A stretch of DNA of 36,312 nt from Lysobacter antibioticus HS124 (GCF_000336385.2 NZ_HG424495.1:1-36312); one strand, 5' to 3'. Numbered from the stretch's first letter, positions 1-9,836 are shown. Made by a program: numbers and translations. Notes: generated by a model not told the origin, from the sequence alone.

Positions 1-213
1 ACGCCGATACGCATTGCAGTCTCCAGTGCGGCCCAGAAAAAACGCCGCATGCGCAGCGCTTGGGCCGGTTCGTCTAAGTGGTGGTTTCGTGTAGTGAACG
101 CGCCGATGAGTAATACAGGCGACGGCGCACGCCTTTGAACCGCGCTTCGTCTCTCGAGGATTCCCGAAAGCGGGGCGCCGCAGCCGCGACGCCCCACTTC
201 GTTGTCGCAACGA
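1..213. other. Left-edge non-coding segment
   Basis: No convincing coding region is visible. The only structure seen is a GC-rich hairpin near the end of the segment, listed separately, downstream of the leftmost collagenase. Any gene to the left lies outside the window. Confidence 0.5.
172..195 (-). terminator. Hairpin downstream of collagenase 1
   Basis: GGGGCG (172-177) pairs with CGCCCC (190-195) across a 12-nt loop, 18 bases beyond the stop of the 214-3063 gene. No clear U-tract follows on the minus strand, so termination is plausible but not certain. Confidence 0.4.
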
Positions 214-3063
214 TCAGTCAGTAACGAACTGCGAGGTGATGGTCATACCGCTCGCCACGCCGGTGCTGAACACCGCTAAGGTATGCATGCCAGGCACAGG
301 CCGGTCGATCAGGATCGATTCGCCGTTGCCTGGCTTGATGGAACGGTACATATACTCGGTCTGGCTTACCCAGTTGCCGGAAGACGGGTAGATGGAAGAC
401 GGCCCCAAGGCATAGAGGTCCGCCTCGCCGGTTCCGCCGCCGAGCGTGATGCGCAGCTGCTTGATGCCTGCGGGAACAGTCACATAGAACGGCGCCCGGT
501 AAGTACCGCTCCACGGAACCGTGGTCGCAGTCCGCCTGCAGTTCTGGCCCAAGCGCCGTGTATCCGGATCCGTGCAAGCGGGCAACTCCGAAACCGTCAC
601 TGATCCCTTCATACTGCGAGAACCGCCGTTGTCGTCGACGACCGTAAGCGTTACTCCATAGGTTCCCGCTGCGGCGAATCGCTTAACGGGCAACAGGCCG
701 GATGCGGTGGTGCCATCGCTGAAAGACCAGGCCTGAGAAGCGATGCTTCCGTCGACATCGGTCGAATAGTCCATGAACTGAGCCGTCAAGCCGCTGCCAA
801 TCCATCGGAACCCCGCGGTCGGAAGCTGATTTCCCGGGCAGCCCGATGCGTTAACCGATCCGACACAAGTCAGCCAATTCTTGAAGTCGACATCGAGCGA
901 GGTGCCGATGTTGTTCATGAAACTGGTGTAACCGCTGTAATTGCCAGGGCGCAGGTAGGACAGAATGGACGTTACCTGTCCAGGCCGCTTCTCGAACATA
1001 TAGCGCACGGCAAGATAGCCCCAGCTATAAACCCGCACATTTCCGCTCTTATAGTCGTTCTGGAAAATGGCGCTCAGCGGATACGTACCCAGCTTGGCTT
1101 CTGCAATTCCTCCGGGCGACCCAACCTTCATGTACTCACGGGACACGTACTCGGCCAAACCCTCGATCCACCATACCGTTTTATATGCCGTAGATGCGCT
1201 GAAGTCACCGTACCGATTGAAACGCCCGTCCAAATAATGGACGTACTCGTGGTTCAGGTTCCATATCGAGAACTTCGGCAGGTCCCATTGCGCTTCGTGC
1301 GCGTAGAAGCGAGCCTGGTTCCCAGAAGCTGAGGGGTCTCCCTCCATCATGAGGCCGCCGTTACTGGTATCGATTTTGAACAGCGGGCCGCCGTAGGTGT
1401 CGTATTGCCTCTTGCTATTGAAGACGATGACCTCTAACGCGCTGTTGTTGTCGTCGGCCACCGGCACGTTGTTCGTCTTCAGCTTGGAATGGAAAAAACT
1501 CTCCTCCCCGGCCAGTTCGGCGCAGGTCGCGGCCAGCTCGGACGCAAGCATCGACTGCGCCCGAATCTTCAAGGTGGGGCTGCATACATGAGTACTGGGG
1601 AGAACCTCGGCCGCTACGATTTCCTTATAGTTACAGGTGCTATACGCGGAGCAATTGGCGGCGTCGTAGTAGCCTACCGCAGCAGCTAACTCCAGCCAGA
1701 TTCCGGCACTCGCCGACCCCGTCGCTGGCGACGATTTCGCCAACAGGCTTTTCACCCGGGACGCTGCTTCGGCCTCGGCAGCGCCGCTGTGCTGCATGAA
1801 GCGCGCCATCTCCCTCGTCGCACTCTGCATCAGATAGTAATAGCTATTGTTATAGAGAACGACGAAATTTCGATCGATCATGCCGTGAAGCGAGGTAATG
1901 ATCGAGGTATCGGTCTGAACGTACTGCCCTAGCTCGCTGCCAGTCTTGTTCCTCTTGAACAAGACTAAGAAGGTGCGGTAGAGCGCATCTCGCATCTTCG
2001 GGTATTGATTCCATGCGTTGCCGTACCGCGCATACATGTCCTTGAAGCTCGCGAGCTTGTACGTTACGGAGTTCGAGCTATCGATCAGGATGAAGTACTT
2101 TTCGAGCACTTCGCCATTGGCATCGTCTACTTTCTTGAAGTTGGCGTTGGCCGAGAACTTATCCAACGCGCTACGAATGGCCGCGGTCAAGCCGGCCCCG
2201 TACTCCCCGACCGAAGGCTTCTGGTAGAACTGCACGTAGTACCCAGCCTGCATGAAGTGCATCAGGTTCAGGATGCCGGTGCTGTTGGTCCCGTCATACC
2301 CGGCCGAATCGCTCGCGATCGCGTTGGCGACAGTCACCATCTTCGATTCCGGGAAGGTCGCTCCCGCAGCCGTTCCGGTCAGGTTGAACAAGGTACTTAA
2401 GCAGTCGATGCTGGTAGCCTTGATCCGCGACACCAGTTCACTGCCGCTTGCGTTTGAGAACTGCGCCGAATCGCAGGTTTCGGTGGCGGTCGTGGTCGCG
2501 GCCAGCTCTGCTCCGGCTCCCGCTGGGCCTTCGGCCCGTTCCGATTCGGCCCGGGCCGCCTCTTCAAGCAGCTTCGAAGGGCGCGAGCGCAGCTCCTGCC
2601 CCGGTTGTAACGGGTGATTGTAGTCGGAAGCCAACCGCACCAGTTCCGGATCCACCAGCGGCCCACGGTCCGTCAGCTCCGTGGTTTCGCGATGGCTGTG
2701 CATCATGCTCAGCTCCATCTCCAACGTGCCTGTCGGGCCGCGGCGAGGATCGAAACGCGCCCGGTCGGGATCGTGCGACGCCCTTTCGCCCGGACCGGTT
2801 CCGTCGCCGGACATACCGTCGCGACGGGGATTCTTTCCAGCGCTTGCGTAAACGGGCCGGTCGGCAGCGTGATGGCTGGGCGCACTATCGACCGTACCAA
2901 CCGACCCTGCGTCGCGCCCCGTCAGCGCTGCGGTTGCGCGCGAAATTGCTGCTATCAGCGCATTGCTTTCGCCGGACGCCCCGCCCCCCATCGTCGAGAG
3001 CGCGGCCACCGCGATTATCGCGGTGCAGGCCGCCACTCTGCCCTTCGTTTTCCCAACTGACAT
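214..3063 (-). CDS. Secreted M9 family collagenase with PKD and PPC domains (copy 1)
   Basis: A zinc metalloprotease of 949 aa predicted to cleave collagen or gelatin outside the cell. A basic, hydrophobic signal peptide covers about residues 1-31. A Ser/Asp/Arg-rich pro-region runs to about 190, then an M9N-type activator region (about 195-480) and the catalytic domain. The zinc motif HEYVH is at 605-609, and the third ligand is most likely E634 in WWIEG, matching the EG glutamate of clostridial ColG/ColH. A PKD fold (about 750-825) and a PPC beta-sandwich (about 850-947) follow; both usually help substrate binding or secretion. The start is fixed by a strong GAGGTGA Shine-Dalgarno just before the ATG. 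It is the last of three tandem paralogues in the same orientation, 270 bp beyond copy 2. Family and active site are clear; substrate range (collagen types, gelatin) is inferred. Confidence 0.93.
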   Translation of the reverse strand: MSVGKTKGRVAACTAIIAVAALSTMGGGASGESNALIAAISRATAALTGRDAGSVGTVDSAPSHHAADRPVYASAGKNPRRDGMSGDGTGPGERASHDPDRARFDPRRGPTGTLEMELSMMHSHRETTELTDRGPLVDPELVRLASDYNHPLQPGQELRSRPSKLLEEAARAESERAEGPAGAGAELAATTTATETCDSAQFSNASGSELVSRIKATSIDCLSTLFNLTGTAAGATFPESKMVTVANAIASDSAGYDGTNSTGILNLMHFMQAGYYVQFYQKPSVGEYGAGLTAAIRSALDKFSANANFKKVDDANGEVLEKYFILIDSSNSVTYKLASFKDMYARYGNAWNQYPKMRDALYRTFLVLFKRNKTGSELGQYVQTDTSIITSLHGMIDRNFVVLYNNSYYYLMQSATREMARFMQHSGAAEAEAASRVKSLLAKSSPATGSASAGIWLELAAAVGYYDAANCSAYSTCNYKEIVAAEVLPSTHVCSPTLKIRAQSMLASELAATCAELAGEESFFHSKLKTNNVPVADDNNSALEVIVFNSKRQYDTYGGPLFKIDTSNGGLMMEGDPSASGNQARFYAHEAQWDLPKFSIWNLNHEYVHYLDGRFNRYGDFSASTAYKTVWWIEGLAEYVSREYMKVGSPGGIAEAKLGTYPLSAIFQNDYKSGNVRVYSWGYLAVRYMFEKRPGQVTSILSYLRPGNYSGYTSFMNNIGTSLDVDFKNWLTCVGSVNASGCPGNQLPTAGFRWIGSGLTAQFMDYSTDVDGSIASQAWSFSDGTTASGLLPVKRFAAAGTYGVTLTVVDDNGGSRSMKGSVTVSELPACTDPDTRRLGQNCRRTATTVPWSGTYRAPFYVTVPAGIKQLRITLGGGTGEADLYALGPSSIYPSSGNWVSQTEYMYRSIKPGNGESILIDRPVPGMHTLAVFSTGVASGMTITSQFVTD

Positions 3064-3089
3064 GAATCACCTCATATCAACGACTGCTG

Positions 3090-3101
3090 CTGTGATGCGG
3101 C
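3090..3101 (-). promoter_or_regulatory. Shared leader motif upstream of collagenase 1
   Basis: The plus-strand sequence CTGTGATGCGGC begins 27 nt upstream of the ATG. Close copies lie at 6203-6214 (CGGCGATACGGC) and 9306-9317 (CGGTGATGCGGC) before the two other collagenases, and a looser one at 17701-17713 before the TonB receptor. The function is unknown; it may be a relic of gene duplication. Confidence 0.35.
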
Positions 3102-3294
3102 ACTGGCTGCTCGACGTCCTTGCTCGTACCGTTCGGCTTAGCTGCCTATAACGCGCTCGGGCCGCGACTCGTTTCGCGTTCGCGAATAAGCGGATCCCAC
3201 CCGCCAGAATCGAAAGGGATACACTCACAGGCTTCGATGGCGATGCTTAGCTTGTAAAGCGCGCAGCCCCGCCCCTACCCATGTGACGCCGCGG

Positions 3295-3314
3295 GCGAGG
3301 CATCGTCGCCTCGC
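3295..3314 (-). terminator. Hairpin downstream of collagenase 2
   Basis: GCGAGGC (3295-3301) and GCCTCGC (3308-3314) form a perfect 7-bp stem with a 6-nt loop, about 20 bases after the stop of the 3334-6180 gene. No U-tract follows on the minus strand. A short T-run on the plus side has no gene to serve. Confidence 0.4.
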
Positions 3315-3333
3315 TCGTTTTCGTGCGGTCTTT

Positions 3334-6180
3334 TCAGTTCATCAAAAACTGCGCAGTAATAACGCCGGCCACCGGCGTTGATGGGGTAACCGAGTTGTTA
3401 TGGATCATCACCGTGTGGTCGCCCACGGCTGGACGATCGATCAGGATCGCTTCGCCGCTGCCGTCCATGACGGATTTGTGCATGAACCTGTACTGGCTGG
3501 CCCAGGGCCCATTGTTAGGAGGCATGACGTAAAGATCGGCATTTCCCGCTTCGCCGCTCACCGTGAGGCGGACCTGCTTAACGCCCGCCGGAACTTTCAC
3601 ATAGAAATAGGCGCCCCCTGGATTCGTAACGAAGCTGCGTTCGCAGTCCTGGCTGAAACGCCGGACGTCCGCGTCGGGGCAAGACGGGAGAGCCGATACC
3701 GTGACGGTTCCCGTAGTGCTGCGCTTGCCTCCGTTATCGTCCTCGACGGTCAGGCTGACCTCGTACGTGCCCGCAACGGCAAACCGCTTGACCGGCCGCG
3801 GCCCTTTGGCCGTCGTTCCGTCGCTGAAGAACCAGGTCCGAGAGGCGATGTGGCCGTCGGCGTCGGTGGAATAGTCCATGAACTGAACCGTCAGCCCGCT
3901 GGAAACCTTTCGAAAAGCGACGCTCGGCAACTGATTGCCTGCGCACCCTTCGGCGTCGACCGTGCCCACGCAGGTCAACCACGAACGGAAGTCGGCATCG
4001 TTGCTGGTGCCGATGCTGGTCATGAAATTCGTGTAACCGGCATACTTGCCGGGACGCAGGTAGGACAGAATCGAATCCACCGAGGGGCGTTGCCGCTCGA
4101 ACATATAGCGTGCCGCCAGATATCCCCAGCCGTACACCCGGGCGTCCCCTACGCCATAAACGTTCTGATATATCGTGCTGATCGGATAGGTCGCCAGCTT
4201 CGCTTCCGCTACCGCCAGCGACGACCCGACCTTGGTGTAGTCGTGATACATGTATTCGGCCAAACCTTCGGTCCACCACACTGTCTTTGCGGTTGTGCCG
4301 AGCGCGTAATTGCCATACATGTCGAATCGCCCATCCAAGTAATGAACGTATTCGTGATAGAGATTCCAAATATCGAACTTCGGCCTCTCTTCCGGCCGCA
4401 CATTCTCATAAGCGTGGAATCTGGCTTGGTTGCCCGGTCTCGCAGGATCTCCCTCCAAGTAGATGCCGCCATTGTTCGTGGGGGCGCTGTACAGAACGCC
4501 GGCATAGGTGGTGTACATACGCCGGCTGTCGTACACGACCAACTCCAGCACGGCATTGTTATCGTCCGTTACCGGAACCTTCCCGGTCCTGAGCCTGTCG
4601 TGGAAGTAGCTCTCGATGCCTGCAAGCTGCGCGCAGGTCTCAGCCAACTCGGACGGAAGCATGGATTGCGCGCGGATCTTCAGCGTCGGGCTGCAGATAT
4701 GGACCGGCTGAAACACCTGGGCGATGACGGATTCACGGAAATTGCAGACCCCGTATGCGGAGCAGTTGGCCCTGTCGCTTTCCTCCACTGATCGAGCAGA
4801 AACCAGCCACAGCTTTGCGGTCGCCGAACCGAATGCGGGCGATGAACGCCCAATCAGCTGCTTGATCCGAGCCGATGACTCCGTCCTGGCGGCACCGCTG
4901 TATTTCAGGAACCTGACCATTTCCAGCGCCGCATTTTCGACCACGTAGTACTTGTCCGAGTACAGCGCGGCGAAGTTCCGGTGGACAAAATCGTAAAGCG
5001 CGTTGACGATCGAGGCATCCGTCTGAGCCAGCGAAGCCATCTCACTGGCTTCGAACAGATGCACGCGACTCAACGCGCCGAACGTTACGTCGACCGCCCG
5101 CTGCATCCAGGCATAGTTGGCCCAAGCGCTGGCATTGGACTGACTCCCCCAAATCCCGGTGTAACGAGAGTACAGATCCTTGTACACAGCAAGCTTGTAA
5201 GTCACCTCGTGCGCATTGTCGATCAGCACCATGTACTCAGTCAGGATCTCGCCATGAGCATCGTTGACCAGAGTGAAATTAGCGTTGCCGGAAAACCGGT
5301 CCAGCGCCGACCTGAAGGCCGTCTTCAGCTCAGGCCCATATACCCCTACCGGCCTGTTGTAGTGCTTGAGGTAATAACCAGTATGCAAGAAGGTCATCAG
5401 ATTCAAGATGCCGCTGCTGTTGGTTCCGTCGTAGCCGACCGCCTCGCCAGCCATGGCATTCGCCACGGCCATCATCTTCGACTCTGGGAACGTCGCACTG
5501 ATGTTCGAATCGCTGAGTTGTTGCAGCCGTCCCAGGCATTTAATGGTGGTGGCCTTGATCCGGGCCACAAGCTCGCCTCCGCTCAGGCTCGCGAACTGGG
5601 TCGGATCGCAAGCCTCTTCCTCCCCGGCGGCTGCGGCGCCTTCGGCGCCAGGCGCTCCGTCGACGGAGGCCGCCTTTTCGAGTTGACGCGAGGGGCGCGG
5701 ATAGATGTCCTGATCCGGCGACAAGGGATTGCTGTAGTCCGAAGCCAGAGCGATCAGCGTCGGGTCCAATTGCGGCTCCATGTCATCCAACGTCGCTGCG
5801 GGATCGCGACGCGAATGCAGCGCACTCAGCTCTGCCGCCAATGTTGGCGGCGGAAGCGAGCTCGCCCGCCTCCCGCCCCGTTGCGCCAACGCATAGGCCA
5901 TCGGGGCGGACTGCCCCTCGCCTGTTTTCAATCCGCTTGCATGATCGAAGTCGCCAGCGGTATCGGCGACTTCTCGCGCCTTGCGCGACTGCGTGTGCGC
6001 TTCGGCCGACTCTGCGCCCGAATCGTCGCCGAGACCCACGAGCGTGCCGGCAGCGTGCACAATGGCCTTGGCGATTCCGGTTCGCTCGTCCGCGACGCCC
6101 GCCCCCAGCATCGAAAGCGCAACCACGGCCACGGCAACGCCGCCAGCCGACAATTTCCTACCCGAGCCTGTCCACGACAT
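3334..6180 (-). CDS. Secreted M9 family collagenase with PKD and PPC domains (copy 2)
   Basis: A 948-aa paralogue with the same order of parts: signal peptide (about 1-31), variable pro-region, M9N region (about 190-480), catalytic domain with HEYVH at 609-613 and probable third zinc ligand E638 in WWTEG, PKD (about 750-825), and C-terminal PPC domain ending in QFLMN. It carries a few inserted residues near 347-355 compared with its neighbours, and HNNSV near the C-terminus. A purine-rich GGGGGGT Shine-Dalgarno precedes the ATG. The flanking gaps of 270 and 264 bp would allow independent transcription. All catalytic residues are present, so it looks active. Divergence among the three copies is concentrated in the pro-region and spread through the activator region, suggesting old duplications and possibly different substrate preferences. 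Confidence 0.93.
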   Translation of the reverse strand: MSWTGSGRKLSAGGVAVAVVALSMLGAGVADERTGIAKAIVHAAGTLVGLGDDSGAESAEAHTQSRKAREVADTAGDFDHASGLKTGEGQSAPMAYALAQRGGRRASSLPPPTLAAELSALHSRRDPAATLDDMEPQLDPTLIALASDYSNPLSPDQDIYPRPSRQLEKAASVDGAPGAEGAAAAGEEEACDPTQFASLSGGELVARIKATTIKCLGRLQQLSDSNISATFPESKMMAVANAMAGEAVGYDGTNSSGILNLMTFLHTGYYLKHYNRPVGVYGPELKTAFRSALDRFSGNANFTLVNDAHGEILTEYMVLIDNAHEVTYKLAVYKDLYSRYTGIWGSQSNASAWANYAWMQRAVDVTFGALSRVHLFEASEMASLAQTDASIVNALYDFVHRNFAALYSDKYYVVENAALEMVRFLKYSGAARTESSARIKQLIGRSSPAFGSATAKLWLVSARSVEESDRANCSAYGVCNFRESVIAQVFQPVHICSPTLKIRAQSMLPSELAETCAQLAGIESYFHDRLRTGKVPVTDDNNAVLELVVYDSRRMYTTYAGVLYSAPTNNGGIYLEGDPARPGNQARFHAYENVRPEERPKFDIWNLYHEYVHYLDGRFDMYGNYALGTTAKTVWWTEGLAEYMYHDYTKVGSSLAVAEAKLATYPISTIYQNVYGVGDARVYGWGYLAARYMFERQRPSVDSILSYLRPGKYAGYTNFMTSIGTSNDADFRSWLTCVGTVDAEGCAGNQLPSVAFRKVSSGLTVQFMDYSTDADGHIASRTWFFSDGTTAKGPRPVKRFAVAGTYEVSLTVEDDNGGKRSTTGTVTVSALPSCPDADVRRFSQDCERSFVTNPGGAYFYVKVPAGVKQVRLTVSGEAGNADLYVMPPNNGPWASQYRFMHKSVMDGSGEAILIDRPAVGDHTVMIHNNSVTPSTPVAGVITAQFLMN

Positions 6181-6202
6181 GACTTACCCCCCATTTCAAC
6201 AA

Positions 6203-6214
6203 CGGCGATACGGC
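6203..6214 (-). promoter_or_regulatory. Shared leader motif upstream of collagenase 2
   Basis: The plus-strand sequence CGGCGATACGGC begins 23 nt upstream of the ATG. It is the most divergent of the three collagenase copies of this motif, which are otherwise at 3090-3101 and 9306-9317. Confidence 0.3.
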
Positions 6215-6379
6215 CGGTTGCGCAAATTTCGTTCGGCGCACCTGTTTCGCTGATTGCCAAGCGCATAGACCGCGACGATTGCAGCGGACCGCGACAGAAG
6301 AAGCGACGCGATGCCCCGCGGAATAGGCACCATGCCGTGTATCGGACGATGAACTGGACCCTTGAAAAGAGCCGTTTCC

Positions 6380-6439
6380 GCACCCGTCGCTTGCGCCGGG
6401 TGCGATAAACGGACGGGGGCGACTCAACGCCCCCATCCG
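6380..6439 (-). terminator. Tandem hairpins downstream of collagenase 3
   Basis: GGGGGCG (6415-6421) and CGCCCCC (6428-6434) form a 7-bp stem with a 6-nt loop, extended by CGGA/TCCG outside one mismatch. A second hairpin follows on the minus strand, GCACCC (6380-6385) with GGGTGC (6398-6403). A short TTTAT lies between them. This is a probable transcription end for the 6445-9279 gene. Confidence 0.55.
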
Positions 6440-6444
6440 ACAGC

Positions 6445-9279
6445 TCAATTCATTACGAACTGGGACGTAATCGTCGCCCCCATGGCTGCGACCGACGCAC
6501 CGTTGCGCACCATCAACGCGACATCGCCGGGCATGGGACGGTCGATCAGAATCGACTCGCCATTCCCCTGATTGGTCGATCGATGCGTATACGCACTCGG
6601 TCCTGCCCACGTCGTCGAAAGCGGGGCCATCGCGAATAGGTCCACATCCCCGGTTCCATCGGCGAGCGTAATCCGCAGCTGTTTGACCCCTTTCGGAACC
6701 GTCACGTAGAAGTACGCTGCGCTAGGATTGGTCGCCACGGTCCGTTTGCAATCCTGACGCATACGCCGCACGTCCGGGTCGGCGCAGGTCGGCAGCTCAG
6801 CGACGGTAATCGACTGCGTCTTGCTCTGCGCCATACCGTTGTCGTCGACGACGGTCAAAGTGACGCTGTAGGAACCCGGCAATGCGAAGCGCTTGATGGG
6901 CATCGGTCCGCTTGCCGAGGTACCGTCGCTGAACGACCACGACTGCGAGGCAATGTGGCCGTCGACATCGGTGGAGTAGTCCATGAACTGGACCGTGAGG
7001 CCGCTGTCGATCGACTTGAAGTCCGCCACCGGCGCCTTGTTTCCGGCGCAGCGGGACGCCGTCACATCGGCGACACAACCCAGCCACCAACGGAAATCGT
7101 AGTCGTAGTCGTAGTTCGCGTTGGTTCTGATGCCGTCCATGAGGACCGCATAGCCCGCGTAGTCTCCAGGCCGAAAGTACGACAAGATCGAAGTGACTGA
7201 GCCACGCTGCCGCTCGAACATGTAGCGCGCTGCCAAGTATCCCCAGCTATAGACCCGGTTGTTGCCGCTCGCGTAGTCGTTCTGGAAGATCGTGCTGACC
7301 GGATAGGTCGCAAGCTTGGCTTCCGCGATCGCCTTGGGCGACCCGGTCTTCATGTATTCGTGCGAGATGTACTCTGCCAAGCCTTCGATCCACCAAACGG
7401 TCTTGTACTTGACACTGAGCCCGTAGTCTCCGTAGCGATCGAAACGGCCGTCCAGGTAGTGGACGTACTCATGGTTGAGATTCCAAATCGAGAACTTCGG
7501 CTTTTCCCACTGCGCCTCGTGAGCGAAGAAACGCGCCTGATTTCCGGCGGCGGACGGGTTCCCCTCGATATAGATGCCTCCGTTTCTTGTGTCGATACCA
7601 AACATCGCCCCGGCATAAGTCGTGTAGGCGCGATAGTCGTTGAACACCACGAGCTCCAGCGACGCGTTGTTGTCGCCAGCCACAGGAACGTTTCTCGTGT
7701 ATAGCTTTCCGTGGAAGAAGCTCTCTTGCCCCGTCAACTCCGAGCAGGTCGCTTCCAGCTCGGCTGCCAGCATCGACTGCGCTCGGATCTTCAGGGTCGG
7801 GCTGCACACATGCGTACTCGGCAGAACTTCAGCCATCAGCCTTTCCTTCATGTTGCATGTGACATATGCCGAGCAATTGGCGGCGTCAAACCAAGACACA
7901 AATTGGGCTACCCCCACCCAGATTCCGGCCGTAGGGGACCCGACAGCTGGCGATGATTTGGCGACAAGTTCCTTGATTCCTGACGAGGCTTCCGACTTGG
8001 CGGCGCCGCTGTACTGTAGGAAACGCGCCATTTCCCGCGCGGCGTTTTCCACCTTGTAGTAGTCCTCGTTGTAGAGGTTGGCGAAATTTCGGTTGGCGAA
8101 GCTTCTCAAATCCGAAATGATCGAGGTGTCCGATTGAATCATCGACACCAACGCATTCTTCTCATCGGTATGGGCGCGCCAAAGCGCGAGGAATGTCGTG
8201 TCGACCGCCCAACTCATCCACTCGTACTGCCTCCAGCTTATGGAGTAGCGCGCGTACAAGTCCTTGTATACGCCGATCTTGTAGACGGTCTGATCGGAAG
8301 CTTCGATAAGATTGAGGTATTGGCTCAGGATTTCGCCGTGCTCGTTGTTCACCAGGGCGAAATTGGCACCGGCCGAGAACGCATCGAGGGCCGCACGAAG
8401 AGCGTTCGTCGTCTCCTGGCCGTACGGACCCACCGGCCGCCCCTGGAACTTGACGAAGTATCCAGTGTTCAGGAACCTCATCAACCCCAGTATGCCGCTG
8501 CTATTGGTCCCGTCGTAGTTGACCGCTTCGGCCGCCATCGCATTCGCCACGGCAACCATCTTCGACTCGGCGAATGTCGCACTTGTATCCGAATCGCTCA
8601 AGCCCGTCAGCATGTTGTAGCAACGCAGGCCATAAGCTTTAACGCGAGAGACCAGTTCGTCACCATCGACGCTTACGAACTGCGTCGGATCGCCGCACTC
8701 CGACTCGGCCTGGATCGTTGCGCTCCCATCGGCGCCGGCGGCCCCTTCGATGCTCCCTGACGTGGCCGAAGCGCCCTCTTCAAAGCGACGGGAAGGACGC
8801 GGAAACACTTCCTGCCCCGGCTGCAGGGGATTGTTGTAGTCGGTGGCCAACCGGATCAGCGCGGGATCGATTTGCGGCGCGATCTGCGCCGGGTCGGTGA
8901 TCACACCGCTCTGGCCGTGCAGCGAGCTCAGTTGCATCTCGGGCGTCAAAGGCGACAGGCGCGCCGCTTCCATCCTTCTGCGCCAAGCCTGCGCTTGATC
9001 GGAGGCCCCATCGCCTGTACCGGCCGGGCGAACGCCCGTTCGATCGTCTCCTCCGACGGTCGCTGCCGTAGCGCGCTGTCCTGATGTCTTTGCCCTGTCC
9101 ATCGACGATGCAGCGGCCAACTGTTCACCGCTGCGATTCAGAGTCTCGGCGATGCGCGAAAAGACCGATCCGACGCCCCCCACTCCTCCGTCCGCTTCGG
9201 CGCCGAGCAGCGATATCGCCGCCACGGCGGCTATCGCGGTGCAAACCAGCCCCTTTCTTCTGATACGTTCAAGCGACAT
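6445..9279 (-). CDS. Secreted M9 family collagenase with PKD and PPC domains (copy 3)
   Basis: A 944-aa zinc collagenase and the first of the three tandem copies in the direction of transcription. The signal peptide is about residues 1-30. A long pro-region ends near a conserved stretch (about 140-165) shared by all three copies: D-P-x-L-I-x-L-A, then DYNNPL and RPS. The M9N region is about 195-480. HEYVH is at 603-607, and E632 in WWIEG is the likely third zinc ligand. PKD (about 750-825) and PPC domains complete it. The start is supported by AAGGGGTGA immediately before the ATG. Its 5' side faces a 724-bp non-coding region that carries a GTATA-N3-TATAC inverted repeat, so a control region for the collagenase block could lie there. 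Family assignment is firm; actual collagenolysis is inferred. Confidence 0.93.
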   Translation of the reverse strand: MSLERIRRKGLVCTAIAAVAAISLLGAEADGGVGGVGSVFSRIAETLNRSGEQLAAASSMDRAKTSGQRATAATVGGDDRTGVRPAGTGDGASDQAQAWRRRMEAARLSPLTPEMQLSSLHGQSGVITDPAQIAPQIDPALIRLATDYNNPLQPGQEVFPRPSRRFEEGASATSGSIEGAAGADGSATIQAESECGDPTQFVSVDGDELVSRVKAYGLRCYNMLTGLSDSDTSATFAESKMVAVANAMAAEAVNYDGTNSSGILGLMRFLNTGYFVKFQGRPVGPYGQETTNALRAALDAFSAGANFALVNNEHGEILSQYLNLIEASDQTVYKIGVYKDLYARYSISWRQYEWMSWAVDTTFLALWRAHTDEKNALVSMIQSDTSIISDLRSFANRNFANLYNEDYYKVENAAREMARFLQYSGAAKSEASSGIKELVAKSSPAVGSPTAGIWVGVAQFVSWFDAANCSAYVTCNMKERLMAEVLPSTHVCSPTLKIRAQSMLAAELEATCSELTGQESFFHGKLYTRNVPVAGDNNASLELVVFNDYRAYTTYAGAMFGIDTRNGGIYIEGNPSAAGNQARFFAHEAQWEKPKFSIWNLNHEYVHYLDGRFDRYGDYGLSVKYKTVWWIEGLAEYISHEYMKTGSPKAIAEAKLATYPVSTIFQNDYASGNNRVYSWGYLAARYMFERQRGSVTSILSYFRPGDYAGYAVLMDGIRTNANYDYDYDFRWWLGCVADVTASRCAGNKAPVADFKSIDSGLTVQFMDYSTDVDGHIASQSWSFSDGTSASGPMPIKRFALPGSYSVTLTVVDDNGMAQSKTQSITVAELPTCADPDVRRMRQDCKRTVATNPSAAYFYVTVPKGVKQLRITLADGTGDVDLFAMAPLSTTWAGPSAYTHRSTNQGNGESILIDRPMPGDVALMVRNGASVAAMGATITSQFVMN

Positions 9280-9305
9280 GTTTCACCCCTTACATGCTTC
9301 TGCAA

Positions 9306-9317
9306 CGGTGATGCGGC
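9306..9317 (-). promoter_or_regulatory. Shared leader motif upstream of collagenase 3
   Basis: The plus-strand sequence CGGTGATGCGGC begins 27 nt upstream of the ATG, the same distance as the copy in front of collagenase 1, from which it differs at one of 12 positions. Confidence 0.35.
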
Positions 9318-9823
9318 TTCGAATGCGCAACTTCCATGCGTAACGTGTTTCGGTCGGTTCCATGGCGCTTGAAAACCGCAGTGATTGCGATCGATCGCAC
9401 CAGGCCTTATCGGCTACTCGTCGGCGCGATCGCTGCAGGAACGCTCATCGTCGATAGGCAATGGCCTCCTTCCAGATGCGCGTGAGGAAACCGCCGCGGC
9501 AGCGGCGCCGCCCCAACGGAGGCGAACAGCGGCCAAGTCCCTGGGCGCAGCCACGGACAGCAGTGAGCGGCCGGTATCGGAGCAAGCCATCGCGTGCGCC
9601 ACCGGTTCCAGGCGCCGCAACGTCCGCGCGTTTTCCGACCGGCATCGACTCCACGGAGCATCCGTCCGCCGCGCCCGCAAACGGACGTCTTCTGGAGCGA
9701 CTGCCGCTGCTGCGGATCGGCAAAGCATCGGAGCTATGTTCCGGCCGCCCCCACGTCATCCGCCCCGCCGATGTCCGATGTGCCATGCCGCCCCCTCAAA
9801 TTCCGGCGACCGAGTCGCCATTC

Positions 9824-9836
9824 GTATAACGTATAC
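9824..9836. promoter_or_regulatory. Candidate GntR-type operator GTATA-N3-TATAC
   Basis: A perfect inverted repeat, GTATA-ACG-TATAC, overlapping the palindrome ACGTATACGT (9829-9838). The same arms and spacing occur at 19285-19297 across the -10 box of the DapA-family gene. It lies about 545 bp upstream of collagenase 3 and about 170 bp past the end of the beta-helix gene. The local AT-rich patch stands out from its GC-rich surroundings. Operator function is inferred. Confidence 0.45.

Larger units (their letters stand above)
3064..3333. other. Intergenic region between collagenases 1 and 2
   Basis: A 270-bp gap with no gene. It contains the leader motif of collagenase 1 (3090-3101) and a hairpin after collagenase 2 (3295-3314). 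No convincing -35/-10 pair could be chosen by eye, although the gap is long enough for a separate promoter. Confidence 0.5.

Noticed and set aside
4981-6408. Long plus-strand frame across the 5' half of collagenase 2
   Set aside because: Arg/His-rich antisense product with no family resemblance; the collagenase frame is unambiguous.
6584-6595. TGCGTATACGCA palindrome resembling the operator core
   Set aside because: It lies inside the collagenase 3 coding sequence near its 3' end and lacks the GTATA-N3-TATAC arrangement; likely chance.
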